This document shows, piece after piece, positions 43,477 through 54,840 of a stretch of DNA of 64,000 nucleotides. The translations under genes and the position numbers were made by a program. Source of the DNA: Spirochaetales bacterium (GTDB lineage: Bacteria; Spirochaetota; Spirochaetia; UBA9216); contig JAEKNX010000002.1 of NCBI GenBank assembly GCA_016839055.1, positions 248,001 to 312,000 of the forward strand, written 5' to 3'. Position 1 is the first letter of the stretch; every line of letters begins with the position of its first letter. A model generated the notes under the pieces. It saw only the letters and a program-made list of their open reading frames with translations, searched no databases and was not told the origin of the DNA.

Positions 43477-43509
43477 GCTGTCCGACAACTTCCCAAGTTA
43501 TCGGACAGC
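43477..43509 (-). terminator. Strong hairpin after the beta-galactosidase gene
   Basis: Two 15-nt arms (43477-43491 and 43495-43509) close a 3-nt loop. On the minus-strand RNA all 15 positions pair, one as G-U; on the plus-strand RNA the same position is a C-A mismatch. This asymmetry shows that the minus-strand transcript is the selected one. There is no T-run, so it may end, attenuate or stabilise the lacZ mRNA. Confidence 0.6.
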
Positions 43510-43517
43510 CTCAATTT

Positions 43518-47353
<3,836 letters not shown>

Positions 47354-47360
47354 CAACCAT

Positions 47361-47396
47361 CCTTTAAAAGTGTCACATTTATGACACTTTTAAAGG
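47361..47396. promoter_or_regulatory. TetR operator (15-bp perfect inverted repeat)
   Basis: CCTTTAAAAGTGTCA (47361-47375), 6 bp, TGACACTTTTAAAGG (47382-47396), perfectly symmetric. It lies directly 5' of the tetR start and contains its ribosome-binding site, so it could act as an operator in DNA or a hairpin in RNA. Confidence 0.8.
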
Positions 47397-47436
47397 ATAA
47401 GTTAGATAATTATCTCTGTCAATAAAAATCTGATTA

Positions 47437-47625
47437 TTAAAATCGATAATTTACAATAATGAACGCCCGCTCTGGTGCAGCTTGGAGGGGTGAAGACCTA
47501 ATTACTTGCTTGAAGCAGAGGATGTTTCTCATTTGTTTTAACTTTGAACGGACTGATTTTGCCGTACTAAGGATATTTGATATACCGAAATCAATTCTTT
47601 GACCATAATTATAAAGAGTTGACAT
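47437..47625 (-). pseudogene. Possible C-terminal remnant of an outer-membrane receptor
   Basis: A 62-codon frame reads QRIDFGISNIL, then a basic stretch, then PERAFIIVNYRF before the stop. The pattern resembles the last strands of TonB-dependent receptors (a short motif with Asn-Ile/Leu, then PGR-aromatic-x-aromatic-F). There is no N-terminal part upstream, because the uroD-like promoter is there. This could be a decayed receptor gene or coincidence. The rest of 47397-47618 shows nothing else. Confidence 0.3.
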
Positions 47626-47648
47626 TTTTCAATATTGCTTACTATAGT
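47619..47648 (+). promoter_or_regulatory. Promoter of the second UroD-like gene
   Basis: TTGACA (47619-47624), 18 bp, TATAGT (47643-47648), then a 25-30 nt leader with AGGAGGAG before ATG. Confidence 0.65.
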
Positions 47649-47678
47649 TTTATTTAGAAAAGAAGAGGAGGAGTCATA

Positions 47679-48752
47679 ATGACAAAGAGGGAAAATCTTT
47701 TAAGATCACTTAGAAGAGAGGGGTTTGAAAAAATCCCCTGTGATATACCCCTGACTGTCACAAAAATAAAGGAATTCAGAAAAAGACGACCTTTCAGGTT
47801 CATTTCATCCTATTATGACTTCTCACACAGGTTAAGCGGCTGCTTATATAAAGCCGGCTACAAGGGGAATGGCAAACAGCTGTTTTCTCACTTATCTTTG
47901 CCTAAGCGATTTGACGTTGATCCTTTCGGGGTTGGCATGTCGTATGGTTCAAAAGAAGCATATCATATGTGTCATTTTCATAGTCCTCTGGAGGGAGAAT
48001 CAACAACTCTGGAACAGATCAAGAATTTTAAATTACCAACTCCTATTCCAGGCATGGAGATTCTGCTGAAAATATTTGTTAAATATTGTCATCGAAATGG
48101 ATTGGCAGCTATGGGTTACGTGGAACAAACCGTATGGGAAAGAGCCTGGCTAATCAGAGGTATGAACAACCTTATGATGGATATGATGATGGAAGATGAC
48201 AGAGCAACTGCTATTCTGGATAGAATAACAGAGCATTCATGTACAACAGTAGCCATGATGGCCAGAACTGGTCATGATATTATTGCATTGGGTGATGATG
48301 TGGGTATGCAAAGTACGCTGATGATGAATCCCGACCTCTGGCGAAAGTGGCTCAAACCACGTTTGAGCAAGGTTATCAGGACTATAAAAGAAATAAATAG
48401 TGATGCCATGATCTTCTATCATTCCTGTGGTTATATTGAACCGCTCATACCTGAATTGATTGAAATTGGAGTAGATATTCTAAACCCTGTTCAACCAGAA
48501 TGTATGAATTTCAAGGAGATTCATCATTTATATGGCGACAAAATTTCTTTCTGGGGAGGTATTGGTGCCCAGACAACATTTCCTTTCGGAACAACAGATG
48601 ATGTACGGGCAAGGGTGAGGGAACTGTTCGAGATTTGCGGTGAGAAGGGCGGACTTGTTATTTCCCCGGCTCACGATTTAAGTCCGGAAGTTCCCTGGGA
48701 GAATCAGGAGGCGATGCTTGATGAAGTTCGAAAATTAAACATAGGAAGATAA
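47679..48752 (+). CDS. UroD-like family protein
   Basis: A 357-residue member of the uroporphyrinogen-decarboxylase-like superfamily (COG0407): LGDDVGMQSTLMMNPDLWRKWLKPR near residue 205, FYHSCGYIEPLIPELIEIGVDILNPVQPE with a Cys typical of the methyltransferase-like branch, FWGGIGAQTTFPFGTTDDV and LVISPAHDLSPEVPWEN. It is divergent from tetR and only distantly similar to the protein at 38.6 kb. Two UroD-like genes flanking one sugar locus suggest a role in that pathway; the reaction is unknown. AGGAGGAG precedes ATG. Confidence 0.82.
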   Translation: MTKRENLLRSLRREGFEKIPCDIPLTVTKIKEFRKRRPFRFISSYYDFSHRLSGCLYKAGYKGNGKQLFSHLSLPKRFDVDPFGVGMSYGSKEAYHMCHFHSPLEGESTTLEQIKNFKLPTPIPGMEILLKIFVKYCHRNGLAAMGYVEQTVWERAWLIRGMNNLMMDMMMEDDRATAILDRITEHSCTTVAMMARTGHDIIALGDDVGMQSTLMMNPDLWRKWLKPRLSKVIRTIKEINSDAMIFYHSCGYIEPLIPELIEIGVDILNPVQPECMNFKEIHHLYGDKISFWGGIGAQTTFPFGTTDDVRARVRELFEICGEKGGLVISPAHDLSPEVPWENQEAMLDEVRKLNIGR

Positions 48753-48977
48753 TTTTTGATAGTCGATTAGGAGACATCTGCTCTAATTTCTTAATCATGC
48801 TTTCTCCCTATACTTATATGTAGCTCTTTAATAGTGACACGAAAAATGCAGAAAAAAATATACATTCTTGGTGACAGTAAATACCCCTTTTTTATTTCTA
48901 TATAAAATGTTCAATATTTCTGAGATATGTTTAAGCACTACTTAAGTGGGTTTTGACCCCATAGTATCGCCGGGTGA

Positions 48978-49101
48978 AGGACAGAGGAACGCGAGTGGAA
49001 AGATAATAGACTGGAGGCCATTGTTCGCGACCTGATTAAACGTTCCCGGGCCATACTTGGAGGGCAGTTCTCCGAGCAGTTCTCCTCTGAAGCTACCGCG
49101 C
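48978..49101 (+). pseudogene. Fragment of an Endonuc_Holl paralogue
   Basis: The frame beginning AGG at 48978 reads RTEEREWKDNRLEAIVRD, then LIKRSRAILGGQFSEQF, which matches residues 31-66 of the protein at 37992 (RSEERDWKDNKLDVIVRD, RIKRSRAVLGGQFSEQL) at most positions. The N-terminal anchor and the catalytic C-terminus are missing, and a TGA precedes the homologous part. It is a truncated duplicate abutting a broken tetR. 48753-48977 shows no gene. Confidence 0.75.
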
Positions 49102-49102
49102 C

Positions 49103-49497
49103 TTGCAAGAATGCTTGCAGCGGCTGATAAGCAGAAACTCTTTCAGAAGATTGGTGATTTTTCTGTTCAATTCAAGTTTCGGGCTGCTGAAGCCCGTTTC
49201 TGATATGGCGGTTAATCATAGTCTTAAATATCTGTTCGGCCGACGAGTTTTTGTTTCCGTTTGTGTTCAATGTGCTCAGGGTCTCCGAAAATCCTTTTTC
49301 AATCACCGTATCGAGGAGTTCTTCTTTGCTCTTAAAGTATAAATATATTTTGCGGGGTGAATTATCTATGCGCTGCGCAAGCAGTCACATGTTCAGGTTT
49401 TCATAGCCGGTTTCCGCTATTATGCTGAAGGCTTTGTCGAGGATTAATGTCTTGAGATTTTCTTTATGTTCTTTTTTTCGGTTTTCAGTACTCATAA
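49103..49497 (-). pseudogene. Broken TetR-family regulator gene
   Basis: From ATG at 49497 (AAGGA upstream) the frame reads MSTENRKKEHKENLKTLILD, AFSIIAETGYENLNM, then an in-frame TGA inside the helix-turn-helix, then LLAQRIDNSPRKIYLYFKSK, a clear TetR N-terminus. Near 49196 a second stop in this frame is bypassed by a +1 shift (PKLELNRKITNLL). The ligand domain is truncated at the junction with the resolvase-like fragment. Promoter-like TTGACA and the ribosome-binding site remain. Confidence 0.8.
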
Positions 49498-49706
49498 TAT
49501 TCCTTAAGTAAACAATGTAAACAGTGTGTACTACAGTTTGTCAAGAATCATCAGCCTCTCTGATTAAATTTTCTTGGAAAAATCAGATTCTATTATTATA
49601 TTCTCGGGTATAAATCTTTTCTGAACCATTTGCGGTTCATCTGCCTGCGCAGTTGTTTTCACGTTGGCGTTTTCAGTTCTGAAATAAGAAAAAACAGGAG
49701 ATAAAG

Positions 49707-49913
49707 ATGAACATAAAAGAACAATGTGTGGGTTCAATTTATTACAAGCTGACTGGAGATTCCGGGGAGATTATAGATCAATCCGGAGAGCAGCCGCTTT
49801 CCTCTGCTGGAATGGTGCTTAAATTTGATGTTGATGTCGTTGCTGTCAGGGAAGTCACTGAGGAAGAGCTTGCTCACGGGCATTCACATAGTGATGGAGG
49901 GCATCAGCATTAG
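49707..49913 (+). CDS. Internally deleted SlyD-like protein (mini-SlyD)
   Basis: This 68-residue protein joins the two ends of a SlyD peptidyl-prolyl isomerase. Residues 1-32 (CVGSIYYKLTGDSGEIIDQS) match the first FKBP strands. Residues 33-68 (GMVLKFDVDVVAVREVTEEE, then LAHGHSHSDGGHQH) match the last strand and the His-rich metal-binding tail. The flap and IF domains, about 90 residues, are missing in frame. Isomerase and chaperone function should be lost; nickel or zinc binding by the tail may remain. A good ribosome-binding site (AGGAGA) is intact. Followed by a Nudix gene 17 nt on. Confidence 0.72.
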   Translation: MNIKEQCVGSIYYKLTGDSGEIIDQSGEQPLSSAGMVLKFDVDVVAVREVTEEELAHGHSHSDGGHQH

Positions 49914-49930
49914 GCTGAACCAGGAAAAAG

Positions 49931-50428
49931 ATGAGTGAAATATTTGACATCGTTGATGAAAATGACAATGTAACAGGCAGGGCCTCACGGTCTGAGGTTC
50001 ACGGTAATCCGGAGCTTATCCACCGGGTTGCCCATGTGTTTGTATTTAACAGTTCTGGCGCCCTCTTCCTCCAGAAGAGGGCGACGGATAGTCTTGTGCA
50101 GCCCGGGAAATGGGATACCTCGGTCGGCGGCCATGTCGATTCCGGGGAGGCTTACCTTGCAGCTGCCGTCAGGGAGACAATCGAAGAGCTTGGGATTAGG
50201 GCTCCTGAAGGCTCATTCGAATTCCTCTATAAATATCTTCACAGTAATGATTTTGAGTCTGAGTATGTGAGCAGTTTTAGGCTGGTATGGGACGGCCGGG
50301 TAAGAGTACAGCAGTCTGAGATAGATGAGGGACGGTTTTGGACTATTGATGAAATCCGGGGCGCCGAAAAATCAATCTTCACCCCGAATTTTCTCGAAGA
50401 TCTTGAGCGGTATTTCAGCCGGCGGTAA
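49931..50428 (+). CDS. Nudix hydrolase
   Basis: A 165-residue Nudix protein with the complete box G-x5-E-x7-RE-x2-EE-x-G, seen as GGHVDSGEAYLAAAVRETIE followed by ELG. The N-terminus (FDIVDENDNVTGRASRSEVH, LIHRVAHVFVFN) is like the YfcD/IPP-isomerase-type subgroup that acts on nucleoside or prenyl diphosphates. AGGAAA precedes ATG. It overlaps the convergent yhhN gene by 14 nt. Confidence 0.9.
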   Translation: MSEIFDIVDENDNVTGRASRSEVHGNPELIHRVAHVFVFNSSGALFLQKRATDSLVQPGKWDTSVGGHVDSGEAYLAAAVRETIEELGIRAPEGSFEFLYKYLHSNDFESEYVSSFRLVWDGRVRVQQSEIDEGRFWTIDEIRGAEKSIFTPNFLEDLERYFSRR

Positions 50429-51008
50429 TTCCGCAGATAATCATAATCTGCGCCGCGAGATAGGTTACGACAATTATTGTGCCCATCCCCCTGAACTTCG
50501 TCTTGAGTTTCCTCACTCCAATCAGGCTGTCGGATATGATGAACAGCAGGCTGCCGCTGAAGGTGAGGATGAACGAGGGGGACGGTACGCTCCATATACG
50601 GAGGAGCGCACTGTAGCTCATCAGCAGAAGTACCGACAGGTAGAATGCCGCGGGGTAGAAGATCGAACTGACGTTGGGCCCGATGAATTTTTTAAAAAAA
50701 AGGGCAAAGAGGATGTAGGGCAGCAGCATCACCGTGCAGAGCAGGGGATGCTCTTTGAATACCGCGAGTCCTCCTGAATCAATTATAAATACCGCGATAT
50801 AAAAAAGATGCCCGACTAAAAAGGAAAGCGCTCCGGCTATAAACCAGCTTTTACGGCTTCTCATCAGAAGTAGATCTCCGATGTATCCGAAAATAAGCGC
50901 CGTCAGGACGAGAGGATCCGGAGAGTCGGTGAGCAGTAAATACATACCGGTAATTGCCGGTATCCAGAAGGGTTTTGTAATAAGTTTTATTCGATGCAGA
51001 CTAACCAT
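50415..51008 (-). CDS. YhhN/TMEM86-family membrane protein (lysoplasmalogenase-like)
   Basis: A 197-residue protein with eight predicted helices and the YhhN signatures: ITKPFWIPAITGMYLL near the start, the conserved FGYIGDLLLM and LSFLVGHLFYIAVF with catalytic-type Asp and His, and ISDSLIGVRK near the end. Relatives hydrolyse the vinyl-ether bond of lysoplasmalogen. The frame extends to an ATG at 51026; the Met at 51008 gives a more typical N-terminus. Confidence 0.82.
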   Translation of the reverse strand: MVSLHRIKLITKPFWIPAITGMYLLLTDSPDPLVLTALIFGYIGDLLLMRSRKSWFIAGALSFLVGHLFYIAVFIIDSGGLAVFKEHPLLCTVMLLPYILFALFFKKFIGPNVSSIFYPAAFYLSVLLLMSYSALLRIWSVPSPSFILTFSGSLLFIISDSLIGVRKLKTKFRGMGTIIVVTYLAAQIMIICGITAG

Positions 51009-51068
51009 GATTATTAAAATTATCATATGAATGTTAGAATACGCAAGTTTATTTAAACATTTAGCAGC

Positions 51069-51213
51069 AGTTCTGAATTTGGCTTCAATTCCCCCGAATG
51101 TCGGCCCTTGCTGACCCCGACACCATCAGAAAAAGGTTCGGAAGACCTCAATTTTTCTCAGGCGGCACCGGGGCCCCCAGCGGCGGTATACAAACGCAGC
51201 CAAATTCAGAACT
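51069..51213. repeat. 145-bp MITE-like element with 16-bp terminal inverted repeats
   Basis: AGTTCTGAATTTGGCT (51069-51084) and its exact reverse complement AGCCAAATTCAGAACT (51198-51213) bound a GC-rich, non-coding core. The left arm with about 25 adjacent bases recurs, inverted, at 31224-31267. The element fills the gap between yhhN and the pyrophosphatase gene. No transposase is present. 51214-51341 shows no gene. Confidence 0.65.
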
Positions 51214-51341
51214 ACTGACGTCCCGGAAGCGGGAATAAAAACTATTCAACACACGGCAAAGAGGAATGATTTAAATATTTAGGCATTTTAAAGATTATTC
51301 AGGGGCTTCCAGAGATTAAATTTAAATTGCTGAAACATTTG

Positions 51342-51370
51342 TAGACTCATGCCACCTTGGCAGGTATAAT
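51342..51370 (+). promoter_or_regulatory. Leaderless promoter of the pyrophosphatase-cheX operon
   Basis: TAGACT (51342-51347), 17 bp, TATAAT (51365-51370), 7 nt, ATG at 51378. No Shine-Dalgarno. Confidence 0.6.
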
Positions 51371-51377
51371 CCCTGTA

Positions 51378-53042
51378 ATGGCAGATATAATAGTAACTGG
51401 ACATAAAAATCCCGACATGGATTCGGTCTGTTCGGCATGGTGTTATGCAGACTTTAAAAACCTGACTGACACAGACAATAATTACATTCCGGTTAGATGC
51501 GGAAATCTGAACAATCAGACAAGAGCTGCCTTTGAGTCCGCAGGAATAACTCCCCCGGCATTTATAAAGGATGTCGGTCCTAAGGTAGCAGATGTAACAA
51601 AGCGGAACATTGTTAGCCTTGATATAAATGAGCCCGTGTTCAAGGCTATCAAGGTTCTTGACGAGGAGAATATCAGCTGTATTCCTGTTTTTGAGGATGG
51701 TAGAATTTTCAAAGGGATTATAACCATTCATCAGATAAGCGGCTTTCTCATTTCCGAGAACCTCGGCAAGCGCCCTATATATAGCTTTAGAATTAATAAT
51801 TTCCAGAAAGTTCTCTCCGGATATTTCTATAAGAGGGGTAAAGACAGTGAGTTTTCCGCGCCTGTTATGACTGGAGCTATGCCGGTTGAAGTCAGCCGCG
51901 TGAGAATTGAGGCTCTGAAACCCGATAAACCGGTTCTTGTCGTCGGTCTAAGGGAGGATCTTATAAGATTTGCGATAGAGAATGAGTTTCCCGCCCTTAT
52001 TCTTACCGGGGTTGAAGATGATGCCAGGCTTCCGTTTGATTTTGATACATACAGCGGAACAGTTTTTATTTCACGTGCGGATACTGCGGAGACTATCAGA
52101 CTGCTTCGGCTTTCTGCCCCGGTAAAAGAGATTATGAATACCCATCCGGAGATTATTCAGGCTGAAAGCGCCTTCGATGATGCAAAAAATCTGCTTGTTA
52201 ATTCCAAGTACCGCGGACTCCCGGTTTTCAATGACGGCAGTTTTACCGGTATAGTTACCAGACGCTGTTTTATTGAAAAACCTCTTAAGAAACTGATAAT
52301 GGTTGATCATAATGAACTATCTCAATCCGTCCCGGGTGCCGATCAGGCCGAAATTGTAGAGATTGTAGATCATCACAGGATCTCACCCCAGCCGACGAAG
52401 ATGCCAATCTACATGAATATCAGGCCGGTAGGCAGCACATGTACAATAGTATTTAGTCATTATCAGAGTGCGGGACTCGAGGTCGAACGAGGATCGGCGA
52501 TGCTGCTGCTTGCGGGTATTCTTTCGGATACGGTTATTCTAAAATCTCCAACAACAACAAAAGAGGATCGGGTAACTGCTGAAATACTCGCAACAATCTG
52601 CGGTAAGTCTGTTGAGGAATATGGCAGACAGCTTCTTGAAAATTCAGCTGTTCTTGATAAAACACCGCCCTCGGAGCTTATAGACGCCGATTTTAAGGAA
52701 TATACGGAAAAGTCCATGAACTTCGGGGTTGGGCAGGCTGAAGTAATCAATCTTGATGGTGTATACAGGCTTAAAAATGATTTTGTTTCCGAACTCAACA
52801 AAATTTGTGTTAAGCGTAAGCTTGACTGGGCAATGCTTCTTGTTACCGATGTTATTAATGAGAATTCAGTATTACTGACTACCGGTAATCCCGAAGTTGA
52901 AGATCTTCTTATTTATAAAAAACTCGAAGATAACCTGTTTGATCTGCCAGGAATTCTTTCAAGAAAGAAACAGCTACTGCCGGAAATCTTAAGAGCAATA
53001 GAAGATTCGGGATTAACGAAAACGAGGAAGCATTTAAAGTAA
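51378..53042 (+). CDS. Family II inorganic pyrophosphatase with CBS and DRTGG inserts
   Basis: A 554-residue Mn/Co-dependent pyrophosphatase. DHH domain motifs: VTGHKNPDMDSV at residue 6, IMVDHNELSQ near residue 306 and IVDHHRI near residue 326. The C-terminal DHHA2 domain carries the substrate motif SRKKQLLP near residue 530. Between the two DHH halves lie two CBS domains (VFKAIKVLDEENISCIPVFE; ESAFDDAKNLLVNSKYRGLP) enclosing a DRTGG domain, the form inhibited or activated by adenine nucleotides. The frame runs to TTG at 51357, but ATG at 51378 fits the family and a leaderless promoter. The cheX gene starts immediately after the stop. Confidence 0.93.
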   Translation: MADIIVTGHKNPDMDSVCSAWCYADFKNLTDTDNNYIPVRCGNLNNQTRAAFESAGITPPAFIKDVGPKVADVTKRNIVSLDINEPVFKAIKVLDEENISCIPVFEDGRIFKGIITIHQISGFLISENLGKRPIYSFRINNFQKVLSGYFYKRGKDSEFSAPVMTGAMPVEVSRVRIEALKPDKPVLVVGLREDLIRFAIENEFPALILTGVEDDARLPFDFDTYSGTVFISRADTAETIRLLRLSAPVKEIMNTHPEIIQAESAFDDAKNLLVNSKYRGLPVFNDGSFTGIVTRRCFIEKPLKKLIMVDHNELSQSVPGADQAEIVEIVDHHRISPQPTKMPIYMNIRPVGSTCTIVFSHYQSAGLEVERGSAMLLLAGILSDTVILKSPTTTKEDRVTAEILATICGKSVEEYGRQLLENSAVLDKTPPSELIDADFKEYTEKSMNFGVGQAEVINLDGVYRLKNDFVSELNKICVKRKLDWAMLLVTDVINENSVLLTTGNPEVEDLLIYKKLEDNLFDLPGILSRKKQLLPEILRAIEDSGLTKTRKHLK

Positions 53043-53558
53043 ATGGATACCGTAAATAGTCTCAACCCCCATTTTATGGACGCAAGGATTATCAATCCGA
53101 TATTAAACGGTACTATCGATCTGTTCCATGAAATGCTTTTTATCGAGCCCACCTATGGGGAGCCGTTTATTGTAAAAAACAATGGTACTCACCGGTGGGA
53201 AATCTCGGGAATTATCGGGGTGGTTGGTGATAGTGAGGGGATAGTGGTTCTTCGGGTAACAAATTTACTGGCAGAGAAGTTACTCATGAAATCACAGGTG
53301 ATTGTTAAAGATGAGACTGAAAAACCAAAGATTATTAATGAAATGATTAGTGAACTAGTAAATATTATTTCTGCAAAAGCATTGGGCGGATTGAAAGATT
53401 TTAATGTTAAATTAACTCCGCCGTTTACTGTTCAGGGGAAAAATCATGAGATCAGCTGGCCCAGCCGGACTCCTATTATCGGTGTGCCTTTTCAGACTCC
53501 TTATGGACCATTTGAGGTTGAAGTCAGTATTTCGAGTAAGACAGGTAATGCCGGATGA
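53043..53558 (+). CDS. CheX-like CheY-P phosphatase (first of a tandem pair)
   Basis: A 171-residue protein of the CheC/CheX/FliY class. The E-x2-N active-site motif is in ISELVNIISAKAL near residue 102; SGIIGVVGDSEGIVVLR forms the opposing sheet and ISWPSRTPIIGVPFQTPYGP the C-terminal strands. Only one E-x2-N helix, as in CheX. It should dephosphorylate CheY-P. It starts directly after the pyrophosphatase stop and overlaps the second cheX by ATGA. Confidence 0.85.
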   Translation: MDTVNSLNPHFMDARIINPILNGTIDLFHEMLFIEPTYGEPFIVKNNGTHRWEISGIIGVVGDSEGIVVLRVTNLLAEKLLMKSQVIVKDETEKPKIINEMISELVNIISAKALGGLKDFNVKLTPPFTVQGKNHEISWPSRTPIIGVPFQTPYGPFEVEVSISSKTGNAG

Positions 53559-54016
53559 TTAATAGGTTGAATGAAAACATCATAAAACGGACTAAGCAGG
53601 TTTTTTTAACAATGTTTCAGGTAGAAGTTGAAGCCGGGGCACCATATATAGTTGATTCTGAAATCGATACTGGATGGGATATTTCAGGCGTAATAAGTGT
53701 TGCCGGAAGTCTCAGTGGATTAATTACAATGAGATACCACAGAAGACTCGCTCAATTCCTGCTGGAACACTCCAGGCTTCAGTCCATGGATTATGAAATG
53801 AATCACAGAATGTTGAACGACATGATAGGTGAGGTGGCAAATACCATTGCCGGAAATGTACTGTCGGAAATAGTAGTTGATGAGCTTTTGATCTCTATTC
53901 CTGTTGCGATTCAGGGAGAGAATCATACAATCAGTTGGCCGAGAAATACCGAAATTACCGCCGTTCCGTTTAAAATAGGATCAGAGACCTTTGTCGTTCA
54001 GGCAGGTTTAAAATAA
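53555..54016 (+). CDS. CheX-like CheY-P phosphatase (second of the pair)
   Basis: A 153-residue paralogue of the preceding gene with E-x2-N in IGEVANTIAGNVL near residue 91, SGVISVAGSLSGLITMR and ISWPRNTEITAVPFKIG. CheX works as a dimer, so the pair may form a heterodimer (inference). The ATGA overlap with the first gene indicates coupled translation. The 3' end overlaps the convergent HAD gene by 19 nt. Confidence 0.85.
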   Translation: MINRLNENIIKRTKQVFLTMFQVEVEAGAPYIVDSEIDTGWDISGVISVAGSLSGLITMRYHRRLAQFLLEHSRLQSMDYEMNHRMLNDMIGEVANTIAGNVLSEIVVDELLISIPVAIQGENHTISWPRNTEITAVPFKIGSETFVVQAGLK

Positions 54017-54651
54017 TCTGCCATATCCGCCGGTGTTCTGAATAAAGCGTCCGCCCCAGAGGCCGATAGTACAGCTTCAGTCTGAACTCCCCATGTTACG
54101 AGCCCGCTTTTCATTTTTGCCGCATGGGCTGCCTCATGATCTGAGATAGTGTCGCCGATGTACCAGCAGTTTTCAGGCCGGGCGGCAAGTCCAGCGCATG
54201 CCTGGAGCAGTCCGTCGGGTGAAGGTTTGTTTGCCTTGACGTTTTCTTCACCTAGTATAATTTCCAGATCATATGAATACTGCAGCTTCGCTGCGGCTTT
54301 TCTGATGAAGATTCCCTGATTGTTGGAGACCATGCCCATCGAGTACCCATAATCAACCAGAAGATCAAGGGCTGCTGATATTCCGGGATATACTTTTAGA
54401 TAGTCTATACCGATTGTGTGCATCTCAGAATAGAAATCTTCCGCCATCTTTGCCGAAACACTGCTAGCGGTAGTCCCCGTGTGATATTGGAATCTTTCTT
54501 CAGTAGGATAGGGAAAGCCTTTAAGTATTTCATCGGCAGAGTGTTTTCTGTAGCCGTTTTTCACCAGGATGAGATTGGTACATATTATTACCGCTTCTAT
54601 AGAATCGACGAGGGTCCCGTCATGATCAAAAATAATTGCTGTCTTACGCAT
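53998..54651 (-). CDS. HAD-superfamily phosphatase (Gph-like)
   Basis: A 217-residue HAD hydrolase with motif I FDHDGTLVDS at residues 8-17, motif II MVSNNQG near residue 112, motif III Lys in KANKPSPDG and motif IV WYIGDTISDHEAA. A helical cap (residues 20-85) gives the subclass I layout of phosphoglycolate phosphatase-like enzymes. The substrate is unknown. Lacks a Shine-Dalgarno; TATAAA (54662-54657) lies exactly 5 nt before ATG, again suggesting a leaderless mRNA. Confidence 0.88.
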   Translation of the reverse strand: MRKTAIIFDHDGTLVDSIEAVIICTNLILVKNGYRKHSADEILKGFPYPTEERFQYHTGTTASSVSAKMAEDFYSEMHTIGIDYLKVYPGISAALDLLVDYGYSMGMVSNNQGIFIRKAAAKLQYSYDLEIILGEENVKANKPSPDGLLQACAGLAARPENCWYIGDTISDHEAAHAAKMKSGLVTWGVQTEAVLSASGADALFRTPADMADYFKPA

Positions 54652-54840
54652 GAAACTTTATAACATTATTTCTGTTTTTAGGTAACAGAGCCTTTGGTGA
54701 ATTGTGTTATAAACAGCGGAAGTCTTTATGAAACGTCTTCATATTTCTATATAAGAAAAAGCGAAGTAAGGGTGAAATATTATGGACTCATTGAGTCTGT
54801 AGTATTATCTTTTCTTAATAACTATTTTAAGGAGTCGGTT

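Noticed and set aside
49386-49391. In-frame TGA of the tetR relic as a selenocysteine codon
   Set aside because: It is inside a DNA-binding helix, no SECIS-like hairpin follows, and the gene is also frameshifted and truncated.
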